Origin: an uncultured Duganella sp.
GTDB taxonomy: Bacteria; Pseudomonadota; Gammaproteobacteria; Burkholderiales; Burkholderiaceae
DNA length: 11,161 nt
NCBI GenBank assembly: GCA_946482335.1
Contig: CAMLRG010000178.1
Coordinates: forward strand, 1-11,161
Direction of reading: 5' to 3'
The translations under genes were made by a program, and so were the position numbers. Within the stretch, counting starts at the first letter, position 1; each line of letters opens with the position of its first letter. Under the pieces are notes generated by a model, which searched no databases, had not been told where the DNA came from, and saw only the letters and a list, made by a program, of their open reading frames with translations. This document shows positions 1 through 5,834 of this stretch, piece by piece.

Positions 1-960
1 GCCGACGACGACATCGGGGACGACCTGCTGCGCCTGATGTTCGCGGCCTGCCATCCGGCGCTCGCGCGCGAGGCGCGCGTGGCGCTCACGCTGCGCCTGC
101 TCGGGGGCCTTTCGACCGCGGAGATCGCGCGCGCCTTCCTGGTGCCGGAGCCCACCATCGGCCAGCGCATCTCGCGCGCCAAGCGCACCTTGGGCGAGGC
201 CGCGGTCGCGTTCGAGATCCCGCGCGGGCGGGAACTCGAAGAACGGCTGGCGGCCGTGCTGCAAGTGATCTACCTGGTCTACAACGAAGGCTATGCCGCC
301 AGCGCCGGCACCGACTGGATGCGCCCTGCCCTGTGCCAGGAAGCGCTGCGGCTGGGGCGGATCCTGGCAGAACTGGTGCCGGGCGAGCCGGAAGTGCATG
401 GGCTGGTGGCGCTGATGGAAATCCAGTCCTCCCGTTCGCGCGCCCGTACCGATGCGCAGGGCAAGCCGGTGCTGCTGCTGGAGCAGGACCGCACGCGCTG
501 GGATCAGATGCTGATCCGGCGCGGGCTGGCGGCGCTCGAGCGCGCCGAGCGCCTGGGGCGGGTGCCGGGGCCGTATGTGCTACAGGCAGCCATCGCGGCT
601 TGCCATGCGCGCGCGCGGCAGGCGGAGGATACGGATTGGCAGCATATCGCGGCACTGTACCTGGCGCTGGCGACACGCGCGCCGTCGCCGGTGGTGGAAT
701 TGAACCGCGCGGTGGCGCTGGCCATGGCGTATGGGCCGGCGGTGGGGCTGGAGCTGGTGGACCAGCTGGTCGATGAGCCGGCCTTGAAGCAGTACCATTT
801 GCTGCCCAGCGTGCGGGGGGATCTGCTGTTCAAGCTGGAGCGGCTGGCGGAGGCGCGGGCCGAATTCGAACGCGCGGCGGGGATGACGCAGAATGAGCAG
901 GAGCGGGAATTGCTGCTGGCACGGGCAGCGGCCTGTTCAAACCGGCAAACCGGGGTCTGA
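1..960 (+). CDS. ECF-family RNA polymerase sigma factor with C-terminal TPR-type domain (ECF42-like), 5' end missing
   Basis: The reading frame is open from the first base, so the N-terminus lies outside the window; 319 residues are visible of a family usually about 400 long. The missing part would hold region 2, which binds the -10 element. Visible first is the CHPAL segment typical of this family, then region 4 with its helix-turn-helix (about visible residues 36-63: GLSTAEIARAFLVPEPTIGQ, followed by RISRAKR). The remaining ~240 residues are the helical, TPR-like extension (DUF6596 type) that replaces an anti-sigma factor in ECF42-like proteins; IYLVYNEGY and the ELNRAVALAMAYGP segment are characteristic. 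Family members usually sit beside a DGPF/YCII-domain gene, which would be left of the window. The last residues and the TGA stop lie inside a repeat shared with another place in this window, so the tail after about residue 313 may be repeat-derived. Family assignment is firm; the regulated genes cannot be told. Confidence 0.88.
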   Translation, partial: ADDDIGDDLLRLMFAACHPALAREARVALTLRLLGGLSTAEIARAFLVPEPTIGQRISRAKRTLGEAAVAFEIPRGRELEERLAAVLQVIYLVYNEGYAASAGTDWMRPALCQEALRLGRILAELVPGEPEVHGLVALMEIQSSRSRARTDAQGKPVLLLEQDRTRWDQMLIRRGLAALERAERLGRVPGPYVLQAAIAACHARARQAEDTDWQHIAALYLALATRAPSPVVELNRAVALAMAYGPAVGLELVDQLVDEPALKQYHLLPSVRGDLLFKLERLAEARAEFERAAGMTQNEQERELLLARAAACSNRQTGV

Positions 961-1005
961 CCGCAGCGTCAGACCCCGTCTGCGCCGAGTGCAGACCGGT
1001 TTGGC
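938..1005. repeat. Intergenic hairpin repeat, copy A
   Basis: The segment begins with ACCGGCAAACCGGG (941-954) running into TCTGAC, then a perfect 11-bp inverted repeat (951-961 with 968-978, 6-nt loop), and ends with an inverted, imperfect copy of the head motif (991-1005; reverse complement GCCAAACCGGTCTGC). The same head motif and a GTCAGACCC hairpin recur at 5756-5833. The architecture is REP/BIME-like: a short conserved head plus a hairpin, placed between genes. It overlaps the 3' end and stop codon of the sigma factor gene and ends about 10 bases before the stop of the convergent GFA gene. No transposase is visible nearby. Confidence 0.7.
951..978. terminator. Possible bidirectional terminator hairpin within repeat copy A
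   Basis: Perfect 11-bp GC-rich stem (CGGGGTCTGAC / GTCAGACCCCG) with a 6-nt loop, located between two convergent genes. There is no T-run on either strand, so it is not a textbook intrinsic terminator; termination is inferred only from stem strength and position. Confidence 0.35.
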
Positions 1006-1014
1006 TGTTCTTAG

Positions 1015-1428
1015 CTAAGCACTCTCCAGCGCCCCATCCCCCCGCGTGCGCCGGTAGCGCGGCAAATCATCGCAAATCGCCGCCCAATGCAGCCGGTTCT
1101 CGGCAAACGTATGGTCCTGTGGCGCCAGCGCCTCCGGATCGTCCAGGCTGCACGTGGTGACATCCATCTCATCCGGTGTGCGCGCATCGGCAAAGGTCAG
1201 CTGCGTCCCGCACGCCCCGCAAAATTCGCGTATCACACCCGGACTCGAAGCAAAGCGCGCCGGCCTGCCCCGCACATAGCGGAATTGCGTGCGCCGCACG
1301 CTGAACCACGCCACGCTGGGCGCACCGCTCAGGCGGCGGCACATCGAACAATGGCACCAGGTGCAATTCAACACCGGCGCCTCCGCTTCATACTGCACCG
1401 CCCCGCAAAAACAGCCGCCCGAATACAT
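1015..1428 (-). CDS. GFA/CENP-V family zinc-binding protein
   Basis: 137 residues, a normal length for the stand-alone GFA fold (named after the glutathione-dependent formaldehyde-activating enzyme). The cysteine pattern of the family is complete: GGCFCGAV (Cys6, Cys8), CHCSMC (Cys25, Cys27, Cys30) and FCGACGT (Cys70, Cys73). In the family these form one structural and one more exposed zinc site. Cys22 is an extra cysteine. Most members have no proven reaction, so formaldehyde or glutathione chemistry should not be assumed. The start is supported by AGGGGGGA about 6 bases upstream of the ATG; that Shine-Dalgarno overlaps the stop codon of the preceding Imm26/HocA gene, only 10 bases separate the two, and they are very probably co-transcribed and coupled. 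This is the last gene of a three-gene operon and faces the sigma factor gene. Family call firm, role unknown. Confidence 0.88.
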   Translation of the reverse strand: MYSGGCFCGAVQYEAEAPVLNCTWCHCSMCRRLSGAPSVAWFSVRRTQFRYVRGRPARFASSPGVIREFCGACGTQLTFADARTPDEMDVTTCSLDDPEALAPQDHTFAENRLHWAAICDDLPRYRRTRGDGALESA

Positions 1429-1438
1429 AGGGTCCCCC

Positions 1439-1897
1439 CTACTCCAGCAACTTGGTCATGAGCAGTTCCGCCGAGCCGTAGCCGTATAGCGAATCGCTCT
1501 CCAATCCCTCCGTATCGTATGGCACGGACACTTCACGCTCCGGCTTGGCCGGATCGTCGCCATAAGTCGCCTGCCAGGCGCGCTTCAGCGCGTCGGCGCG
1601 CCGGATGAACATGGGCACCGGCCAATCGCTGCGCTGGAAGCCGACCGTATTGCCGATCACCGGCCAGCGCCCGTTAGCCACCGCGATGTCGCCGGTGCGG
1701 ATCACCTTCAGCGCATCGTTCGCCGACAGCTGCTGCACGTCCGCCAGCGTCGGCAGCGTCCAGTGGGTCGGCCCGAACAGGTAGGCCAGCATGACCTTCC
1801 CTTGCGGCGACAGGCGCGCCACCAATCCGGTGGCATACCCGCCATTTCTGAGCGGGATGGCAAACCAGCTGCCTTCCCGGTACGGCTGCAACTTCAT
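1439..1897 (-). CDS. Imm26 / phosphotriesterase-HocA family protein
   Basis: 152 residues with no signal peptide or membrane segment. The opening YREGSWFAIPLRNGGYATGL, then GKVMLAYLFGP, a central VIRTGDIAVANGRWPVIGN and W-P-V-P-M-F (about 93-98), match what I recall of the Imm26 / HocA family. Imm26 was predicted as an immunity protein of polymorphic toxin systems from gene neighbourhoods, and HocA is a reported organophosphate hydrolase; neither role can be inherited here, since no toxin gene is in the window and many members stand outside toxin loci. The ATG is preceded by AAAGGGA at good spacing and lies 9 bases after the stop of the ferritin-like gene; the next gene follows after 10 bases, so it is the middle of a tight operon. 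Recognition is by remembered sequence pattern, hence moderate confidence. Confidence 0.68.
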   Translation of the reverse strand: MKLQPYREGSWFAIPLRNGGYATGLVARLSPQGKVMLAYLFGPTHWTLPTLADVQQLSANDALKVIRTGDIAVANGRWPVIGNTVGFQRSDWPVPMFIRRADALKRAWQATYGDDPAKPEREVSVPYDTEGLESDSLYGYGSAELLMTKLLE

Positions 1898-1906
1898 TGA
1901 TTCCCT

Positions 1907-2206
1907 TTATTCGTAGTGGTACTGCGCGGCGATCGGTCCCGCCTTGAACAGTGCCTCCTTCATTTCCTTGTCCAACTTCGGGTCGCGCCGGCGCACCCAT
2001 TCCAGCAGCATTGCGATCTGCTTGCGCGTGGAATCGCGATGGCTGGCCATCACCAGCTTCAACTCTGGATCGGTGCACGTCTCGATGCGCTGGTTATGCA
2101 AATCCAGCGCCTCGATCTTCTCGCTCAGTGACGTCAAGGCCCGGTGCATGTCGAGCACCTGGGCATTGAGGTAGTCGCGCGGCTCGACCACGTGTTCCTG
2201 TGTCAT
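1907..2206 (-). CDS. Encapsulated-ferritin-like (EncFtn-type) small helical protein lacking iron ligands
   Basis: 99 residues from the chosen start, predicted to form two long helices. It aligns without gaps to my recollection of the core of Rhodospirillum rubrum encapsulated ferritin: MHRALTSLSEKIEALDLHNQ, then TDPEL, HRD, AMLLEW-RR-D and LF-GPI all have counterparts. In EncFtn two such antiparallel helical hairpins dimerise, and the interface holds di-iron ligands Glu32, Glu62 and His65. By alignment these are Lys30, Thr60 and Gln63 here, so a ferroxidase centre is not expected; the adjacent Trp-Tyr pair is Leu-His. The C-terminus stops at AAQYHYE with no encapsulation peptide, and no encapsulin gene is in the window. 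A longer reading from 2224 exists, but AAGGAG six bases before the 2206 ATG sets the start. It heads an operon with the Imm26/HocA and GFA genes. Function unknown; possible structural relative of EncFtn. Confidence 0.75.
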   Translation of the reverse strand: MTQEHVVEPRDYLNAQVLDMHRALTSLSEKIEALDLHNQRIETCTDPELKLVMASHRDSTRKQIAMLLEWVRRRDPKLDKEMKEALFKAGPIAAQYHYE

Positions 2207-2212
2207 CTCACT

Positions 2213-2218
2213 CTCCTT
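2213..2218 (-). promoter_or_regulatory. Shine-Dalgarno that fixes the start of the ferritin-like gene
   Basis: AAGGAG on the minus strand, six bases before the ATG at 2206. It lies inside the longer open frame that begins at 2224, which therefore is unlikely to be the real start. Confidence 0.75.
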
Positions 2219-2235
2219 GGGCATATCGATACAGC

Positions 2236-2264
2236 ATTGTCTGCCCGGGGCGCGGATTTCTCAA
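2236..2264 (-). promoter_or_regulatory. Candidate sigma-70 promoter of the ferritin-like/Imm26/GFA operon
   Basis: On the minus strand TTGAGA (2264-2259, 5 of 6 to the -35 consensus) is followed after exactly 17 bases by GACAAT (2241-2236, 4 of 6 to the -10). The start of transcription would fall near 2229, giving a leader of about 22 bases that carries the Shine-Dalgarno. It lies in the 124-base divergent spacer shared with the alcohol dehydrogenase gene. Prediction from sequence only. Confidence 0.45.
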
Positions 2265-2330
2265 GTTTAACAAGCCGTTTTGGCGGGTGTCGCACGGCTG
2301 GGCAGGATTTGCGCGATAATGCCCGGCACT

Positions 2331-3494
2331 ATGCAAAATTTCGAATTCCACAACCCAACCCGCGTCATCTTCGGCGTGGGCCAGATCGCTTCCCTGTCCA
2401 AACACATTCCCGCCGGCGCCCGCGTACTGATGCTGTACGGCGGCGGCAGCATCAAAGCCAACGGCACTTACGACGAAGTGCGGGCCGCCCTGGCGGGCCA
2501 TGGGCATCCGCTGCTCGAATTCGCCGGCATCGAGCCCAATCCACAATATGAAACGCTGATGAAGGCGGTCGACGTGGTGCGCCGCGAGAAGATCGATTTC
2601 CTGCTGGCGGTGGGCGGCGGCTCCGTGGTCGACGGCACCAAGTTCGTCGCCGCCGCCGCGCAGTACCAGGGCGATGCCTGGGACATCCTGAAGATCGGCG
2701 CCAAGGTGATCAAGTCCGCACTGCCTTTCGGCGCCGTGCTGACGCTGCCGGCCACCGGCTCTGAAATGAACAGCGCCAGTGTGGTCAGCCGCGCCGAGAT
2801 CCAGGAAAAGCGCGCCTTCATGAGCCCCCACGTGTATCCGCGCTTCTCGGTGCTGGATCCGGCCAAAACCCTGACCCTGCCGCTGCGCCAGGTCGGCAAC
2901 GGGGTGGTGGACGCCTTCGTCCACACCACCGAGCAATACCTGACCTACCCGGCCAATGCGCCGGTGCAGGACCGCTTTGCAGAAGGCTTGCTGCAAACCC
3001 TGGTCGAACTGGGCCCGCAAGTGCTGGCCCGCCCCGGCGACCTTGAGGTGCGCGCCAACATCATGTGGAGTGCCACCATGGCACTGAATGGCCTGATCGG
3101 CGTCGGCGTGCCGCAGGACTGGGCCACCCACATGGTCGGCCACGAACTGACCGCGCTGTTCGGCCTGGACCACGCGCAAACCCTGGCCATCGTCCTGCCG
3201 GGCATCCTGCAGGTGCGGCGCGACGCCAAACGCGGCAAGCTGCTGCAATACGCCGAGCGCGTGTGGGGCCTGCGCGAAGGCGGCGAAGACGAGCGCATCG
3301 ACGCCGCCATTGCCCGCACCCGCGCCTTCTTCGAGCAGATGGGCGTGCCGACCCGCCTGTCCGCCTACGGCCTGGGCCCGGCCGCCATCGATGCCACTTG
3401 CGCCGCGCTGGAAGCGGCCGGCCTCACCAGCCTGGGCGAGCGCCATGACATCGCACCGGCCGACGTGCGCCAGGCATTGCAACTGAGCCTGTAG
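2331..3494 (+). CDS. yqhD: YqhD-type iron/zinc-dependent, NADPH-linked alcohol dehydrogenase / aldehyde reductase
   Basis: 387 residues, the same length as E. coli YqhD and colinear with it from MQNFEFHNPTRVIFG onward. YqhD reduces a range of short aldehydes, including lipid-peroxidation products, with NADPH in the cytosol. Visible motifs: YGGGS (36-40) and LAVGGGSVVDGTKF (92-105) of the nucleotide-binding domain, LPATGSE (139-145), and the four metal ligands Asp194, His198, His267 and His281, with the E. coli numbering preserved exactly. That match supports the ATG at 2331. Upstream in-frame starts at 2280 and 2319 would add residues the family lacks, though no strong Shine-Dalgarno marks 2331; a start at 2319 adding MPGT cannot be excluded. 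It is transcribed divergently from the ferritin-like operon and is followed by a TPP riboswitch with its own likely promoter, so it is probably monocistronic. Confidence 0.93.
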   Translation: MQNFEFHNPTRVIFGVGQIASLSKHIPAGARVLMLYGGGSIKANGTYDEVRAALAGHGHPLLEFAGIEPNPQYETLMKAVDVVRREKIDFLLAVGGGSVVDGTKFVAAAAQYQGDAWDILKIGAKVIKSALPFGAVLTLPATGSEMNSASVVSRAEIQEKRAFMSPHVYPRFSVLDPAKTLTLPLRQVGNGVVDAFVHTTEQYLTYPANAPVQDRFAEGLLQTLVELGPQVLARPGDLEVRANIMWSATMALNGLIGVGVPQDWATHMVGHELTALFGLDHAQTLAIVLPGILQVRRDAKRGKLLQYAERVWGLREGGEDERIDAAIARTRAFFEQMGVPTRLSAYGLGPAAIDATCAALEAAGLTSLGERHDIAPADVRQALQLSL

Positions 3495-3500
3495 TACAAT
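3495..3500 (+). promoter_or_regulatory. Candidate -10 element for the riboswitch/TonB receptor transcript
   Basis: TACAAT (5 of 6 to consensus) directly follows the TAG stop of the yqhD-type gene and would start transcription near 3507, the first base of the TPP aptamer. No good -35 at 16-18 bases is visible (TTGCAA at 3477 is only 12 bases away), so the promoter would be weak or activator-dependent. Confidence 0.4.
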
Positions 3501-3507
3501 ACCGCCT

Positions 3508-3586
3508 CGCTAGGGGTCCTCGCGCATGCGCGGGGTGAGAAATACCCTCCGAACCTGATCTGGATAATGCCAGCGAAGGAAAGCGC
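3508..3586 (+). ncRNA. TPP riboswitch aptamer (THI element)
   Basis: The conserved THI-box landmarks occur in order: AGGGGTCC (3512-3519), a GC-rich variable P3 stem (3521-3534), GTGAGA (3535-3540, the CUGAGA core with one change), ACCCTCCGAACCTGATCTGG (3544-3563), ATAATGCCAGCG (3564-3575) and GAAGGAAAGCG closing P1 with CGCT at 3508-3511. The aptamer binds thiamine pyrophosphate and normally switches expression off when it is plentiful. It lies 84 bases before the TonB receptor ATG. The absence of a T-run after it points to control of translation start rather than of termination. Confidence 0.95.
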
Positions 3587-3669
3587 AGACGGATGAAGGC
3601 CCATCGGATCGGGTCCGCTCACAGCCTTCGTGCTCTCCAGCTGGCGCAACGCACAGCAAGAGCACAAAA
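3587..3669 (+). promoter_or_regulatory. Riboswitch expression platform with start-site-sequestering hairpin
   Basis: GTGCTCT (3630-3636) can pair perfectly with AGAGCAC (3659-3665), which ends four bases before the ATG at 3670 and covers the only, weak, Shine-Dalgarno-like AAGAG. The loop contains the self-complementary CCAGCTGG (3637-3644). Just upstream, GCCTTC (3624-3629) can pair with GAAGGC (3595-3600), while CCTTCG (3625-3630) can instead pair with CGAAGG inside the aptamer (3574-3579). These pairings are mutually exclusive and could form the switch. The pairings are visible in the sequence; the mechanism is inferred. Confidence 0.5.
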
Positions 3670-5757
3670 ATGACTCAAACACGCCTCAACCTGGCCGCAC
3701 TGGCCATCGCTTCCGCCTTCGCCCCTGCCGCCAGCGCGCAGGAGCAGAAAATGACCGAAGTGGTCATCACCGCCAACCGCGTGGCCGCCGAGCGTGCCTC
3801 CGTGGCCGGCTTCAGCGAGCAGCCCTTGCTGCAAACCCCCGCCTCGGTCAGCGTGCTGACCCGCGAACAGCTGCAGGAGTTGAACATCCGCAGCACCACC
3901 GATGCCGCCAAATTCGACGCCAGCATCGGCGATGCCTACAACGCCATCGGCTATGCCGAGCAATTCTCGATCCGCGGCTACAAACTCGATAACGCCAGCT
4001 CCTACCGCAAGGATGGCCACGCGATTTCGGGCGACACCCAGATCCCGCTGGAAAACAAGGAAAGCATCGAAGTGCTGCGCGGCCTGGCCGGCCTGCAGGC
4101 TGGCGTCGCCGCGCCGGGCGGTGTCGTCAACTACGTGACCAAGCGCCCCACCGACAACAATCTGCGCTCGGTGCTGTTCGAAGTGAGCGAGCGCGGCTCG
4201 GTGCTGGGCACCGTGGACCTGGGCGGCCGCTTCGAAGACCGACGCTTCGGCTACCGCATCAATGCCGCCGGCGAGCGCATGCGTTCCATCATCAAGGGCG
4301 CCGACGGCCACCGCAGCTTCGTGTCCGCCGCCTTCGACTGGCGCATCAGCCCGCAGGCCCTGCTGCAGATCGATGCCGACTACCAGAAGAAGTCGCAGAA
4401 ATCCGCACCCGGCTTCCAGCTGATCGGCGGCACCAGCCTGCCGGTGGTCGATGCCGACACCTTCCTGAACGACCAGCCATGGGCCAAGCCGGTGGAAACG
4501 GAGAGCAGCAATGTCGGCATCTCCTTCCAGTACCAGCTTGCGCCGGAATGGAAAGCCACCGTCAGCGCCAACCAGCACCGCTTCAAGCGCGACGACTACA
4601 CCGCCTTCCCCTACGGCTGCTCGAGCGAAGAGCTGTGGCCTGGCTACTGCGCCAACGGCGACTACGATGTCTACGATTACCGCAGCCTGGGCGAGGAAAA
4701 GAAGCCGCTGTCGGCCAAGGCCCAGTTGAACGGCCGCTTTGCGACCGGTGCCCTGCGCCATGATCTGACCGCCGGCCTGTCCTTCTTCAGCAACCATGAG
4801 CGCTGGGGCGATTACGTGTATGACTACGCGGGCGTGAGCAACATCTACCATCCGGTGGTGGTGCCGATGTCGAGCGGCGTGGTGGGCGCGCCTTCCGAGC
4901 GCCGCAGCGACAATGAGCGTGCCGCCTATGTGCAGGACATCATCGGCCTGTCCAACGGCCTGGCGCTGCATGCCGGCGCGCGCTACGTGTCCGTGCGCCG
5001 TTCGCAGGCCAGCGCGGACCCGACCCGCGACAACTTCTGGCTGCCGAACGTGGCGCTGGTGTTCAGCCCCGCGGCCAAGCTGTCGTACTACGCTTCTTAC
5101 GCCCAGGGCCTGCAGCACGGCGGCGTGGCGCCGATCGAGACCATCAATACCGGTACCGCACTGGCGCCGGGCAAGTCGAAGCAGGTGGAAGTGGGTGCCA
5201 AGGCCGAGATCAACGGCGTGGCGCTGTCGGCCGCGCTGTACCAGATCGAACAGGGCCTGGAATTCACCAACCCTGCCAATACCTTCGTGCGCAGCGGCCA
5301 GGACCAGCATCGCGGCCTGGAATTGTCGGCGCAGGGCAAGCTGACGCGCGAGCTGTTGCTGGGCGCGTCGATGGCGGCCATCCATACCGAACAGGATGGC
5401 ACGGGGTTGGCGGTATTCGACGGCAAGCGCGTGACCAATGTGCCGAACTTCAAGTCCACCGTCTGGGCCGATTACGCCGTGGCGGCAGTGCCGGGCATGA
5501 AGCTGAGCGCCAACTGGCAGTTCGCGGGCAGGAAGGCGTTCGACCAGGAGAACAAGGTCATGGTGCCGTCCTACCATGTGGTGAACCTGGGCGGGTCCTA
5601 CGCGACGCGCGTGGGCGGCTCGTCGGTGGTGCTGCGCGCGCAGGTGAAGAATGCGTTCGACAAGTTCTACTGGCGCGATGTGACGCCGGACCTGGGCGGG
5701 TACCTGTTCCCGGGCTCGCCGCGCACGTTCCACGTTTCGGCGCAGATTGATTTCTAA
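3670..5757 (+). CDS. TonB-dependent outer-membrane receptor under TPP control (probable thiamine or precursor uptake)
   Basis: 695 residues, normal for the family. A signal peptide covers about 1-23 (cleavage after ASA). A TonB-box-like TEVVITA follows at 29-35. The plug domain (about 45-155) includes FSIRGYKLD and EVLRGLAGLQAGVAAPGGVV, then VTKRPTDN begins the 22-strand barrel, and the chain ends in Phe (SAQIDF) as outer-membrane barrels do. Cys317 and Cys327 probably form a disulfide in a surface loop. By sequence it resembles the TonB-dependent siderophore receptor group, so automatic annotation would say siderophore; the TPP riboswitch directly upstream argues instead for thiamine, a thiamine phosphate or a precursor such as HMP, as for the receptors known to follow THI elements in other Gram-negative bacteria. 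Energy would come from TonB-ExbBD, not encoded here. Its 3' end meets a repeat and a convergent operon. Confidence 0.93.
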   Translation: MTQTRLNLAALAIASAFAPAASAQEQKMTEVVITANRVAAERASVAGFSEQPLLQTPASVSVLTREQLQELNIRSTTDAAKFDASIGDAYNAIGYAEQFSIRGYKLDNASSYRKDGHAISGDTQIPLENKESIEVLRGLAGLQAGVAAPGGVVNYVTKRPTDNNLRSVLFEVSERGSVLGTVDLGGRFEDRRFGYRINAAGERMRSIIKGADGHRSFVSAAFDWRISPQALLQIDADYQKKSQKSAPGFQLIGGTSLPVVDADTFLNDQPWAKPVETESSNVGISFQYQLAPEWKATVSANQHRFKRDDYTAFPYGCSSEELWPGYCANGDYDVYDYRSLGEEKKPLSAKAQLNGRFATGALRHDLTAGLSFFSNHERWGDYVYDYAGVSNIYHPVVVPMSSGVVGAPSERRSDNERAAYVQDIIGLSNGLALHAGARYVSVRRSQASADPTRDNFWLPNVALVFSPAAKLSYYASYAQGLQHGGVAPIETINTGTALAPGKSKQVEVGAKAEINGVALSAALYQIEQGLEFTNPANTFVRSGQDQHRGLELSAQGKLTRELLLGASMAAIHTEQDGTGLAVFDGKRVTNVPNFKSTVWADYAVAAVPGMKLSANWQFAGRKAFDQENKVMVPSYHVVNLGGSYATRVGGSSVVLRAQVKNAFDKFYWRDVTPDLGGYLFPGSPRTFHVSAQIDF

Positions 5758-5833
5758 ACCGGTAGGACGGTGTCAGACCCAAAGGGTCTGACACCTGGCG
5801 GCCTGGCCCTCGGGCCAGACCCGGTTTGCCGGT
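5756..5833. repeat. Intergenic hairpin repeat, copy B
   Basis: Read on the minus strand it begins ACCGGCAAACCGGGTCTGGC (5833-5814), the same head as copy A, then a small hairpin (CTGGCC 5803-5808 with GGCCAG 5813-5818), then a perfect 12-bp hairpin with a 3-nt loop (5769-5780 with 5784-5795; GGTGTCAGACCC arm) and ends in an inverted AAACCGG (5756-5762). It fills the whole space between the TAA of the TonB receptor and the TAA of the convergent barrel gene, overlapping the first by two bases and abutting the second. Confidence 0.72.
5769..5795. terminator. Probable bidirectional terminator hairpin within repeat copy B
   Basis: A perfect 12-bp stem (GGTGTCAGACCC / GGGTCTGACACC) with loop AAA lies between convergent operons, 12 bases after the receptor stop. 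It lacks a T-run, so Rho-independent termination is uncertain, but it could block read-through or protect 3' ends in both directions. Confidence 0.45.
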
Positions 5834-5834
5834 G

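Noticed and set aside
1009..1020. Palindrome CTTAGCTAAG at the GFA stop codon
   Set aside because: Ten bases, partly coding, with no second copy or partner; likely chance.
1439..1897. A polymorphic-toxin immunity locus, because of the Imm26-like protein
   Set aside because: No toxin, secretion or other immunity gene is adjacent; the neighbours are a ferritin-like and a GFA protein, so an immunity role is unsupported.
1907..2206. An iron-storage encapsulin system
   Set aside because: No encapsulin shell gene, no C-terminal encapsulation peptide, and the iron ligands are substituted.
2208..3482. Minus-strand open frame opposite the yqhD-type gene
   Set aside because: Antisense shadow of a conserved dehydrogenase, with His/Gln/Gly-rich composition and no family match.
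3619..5733. Long minus-strand open frame opposite the TonB receptor
   Set aside because: It is the complement of a well-recognised gene; its translation is rich in Ala, Gly, Arg and His with no domain, as expected for antisense frames in GC-rich DNA.
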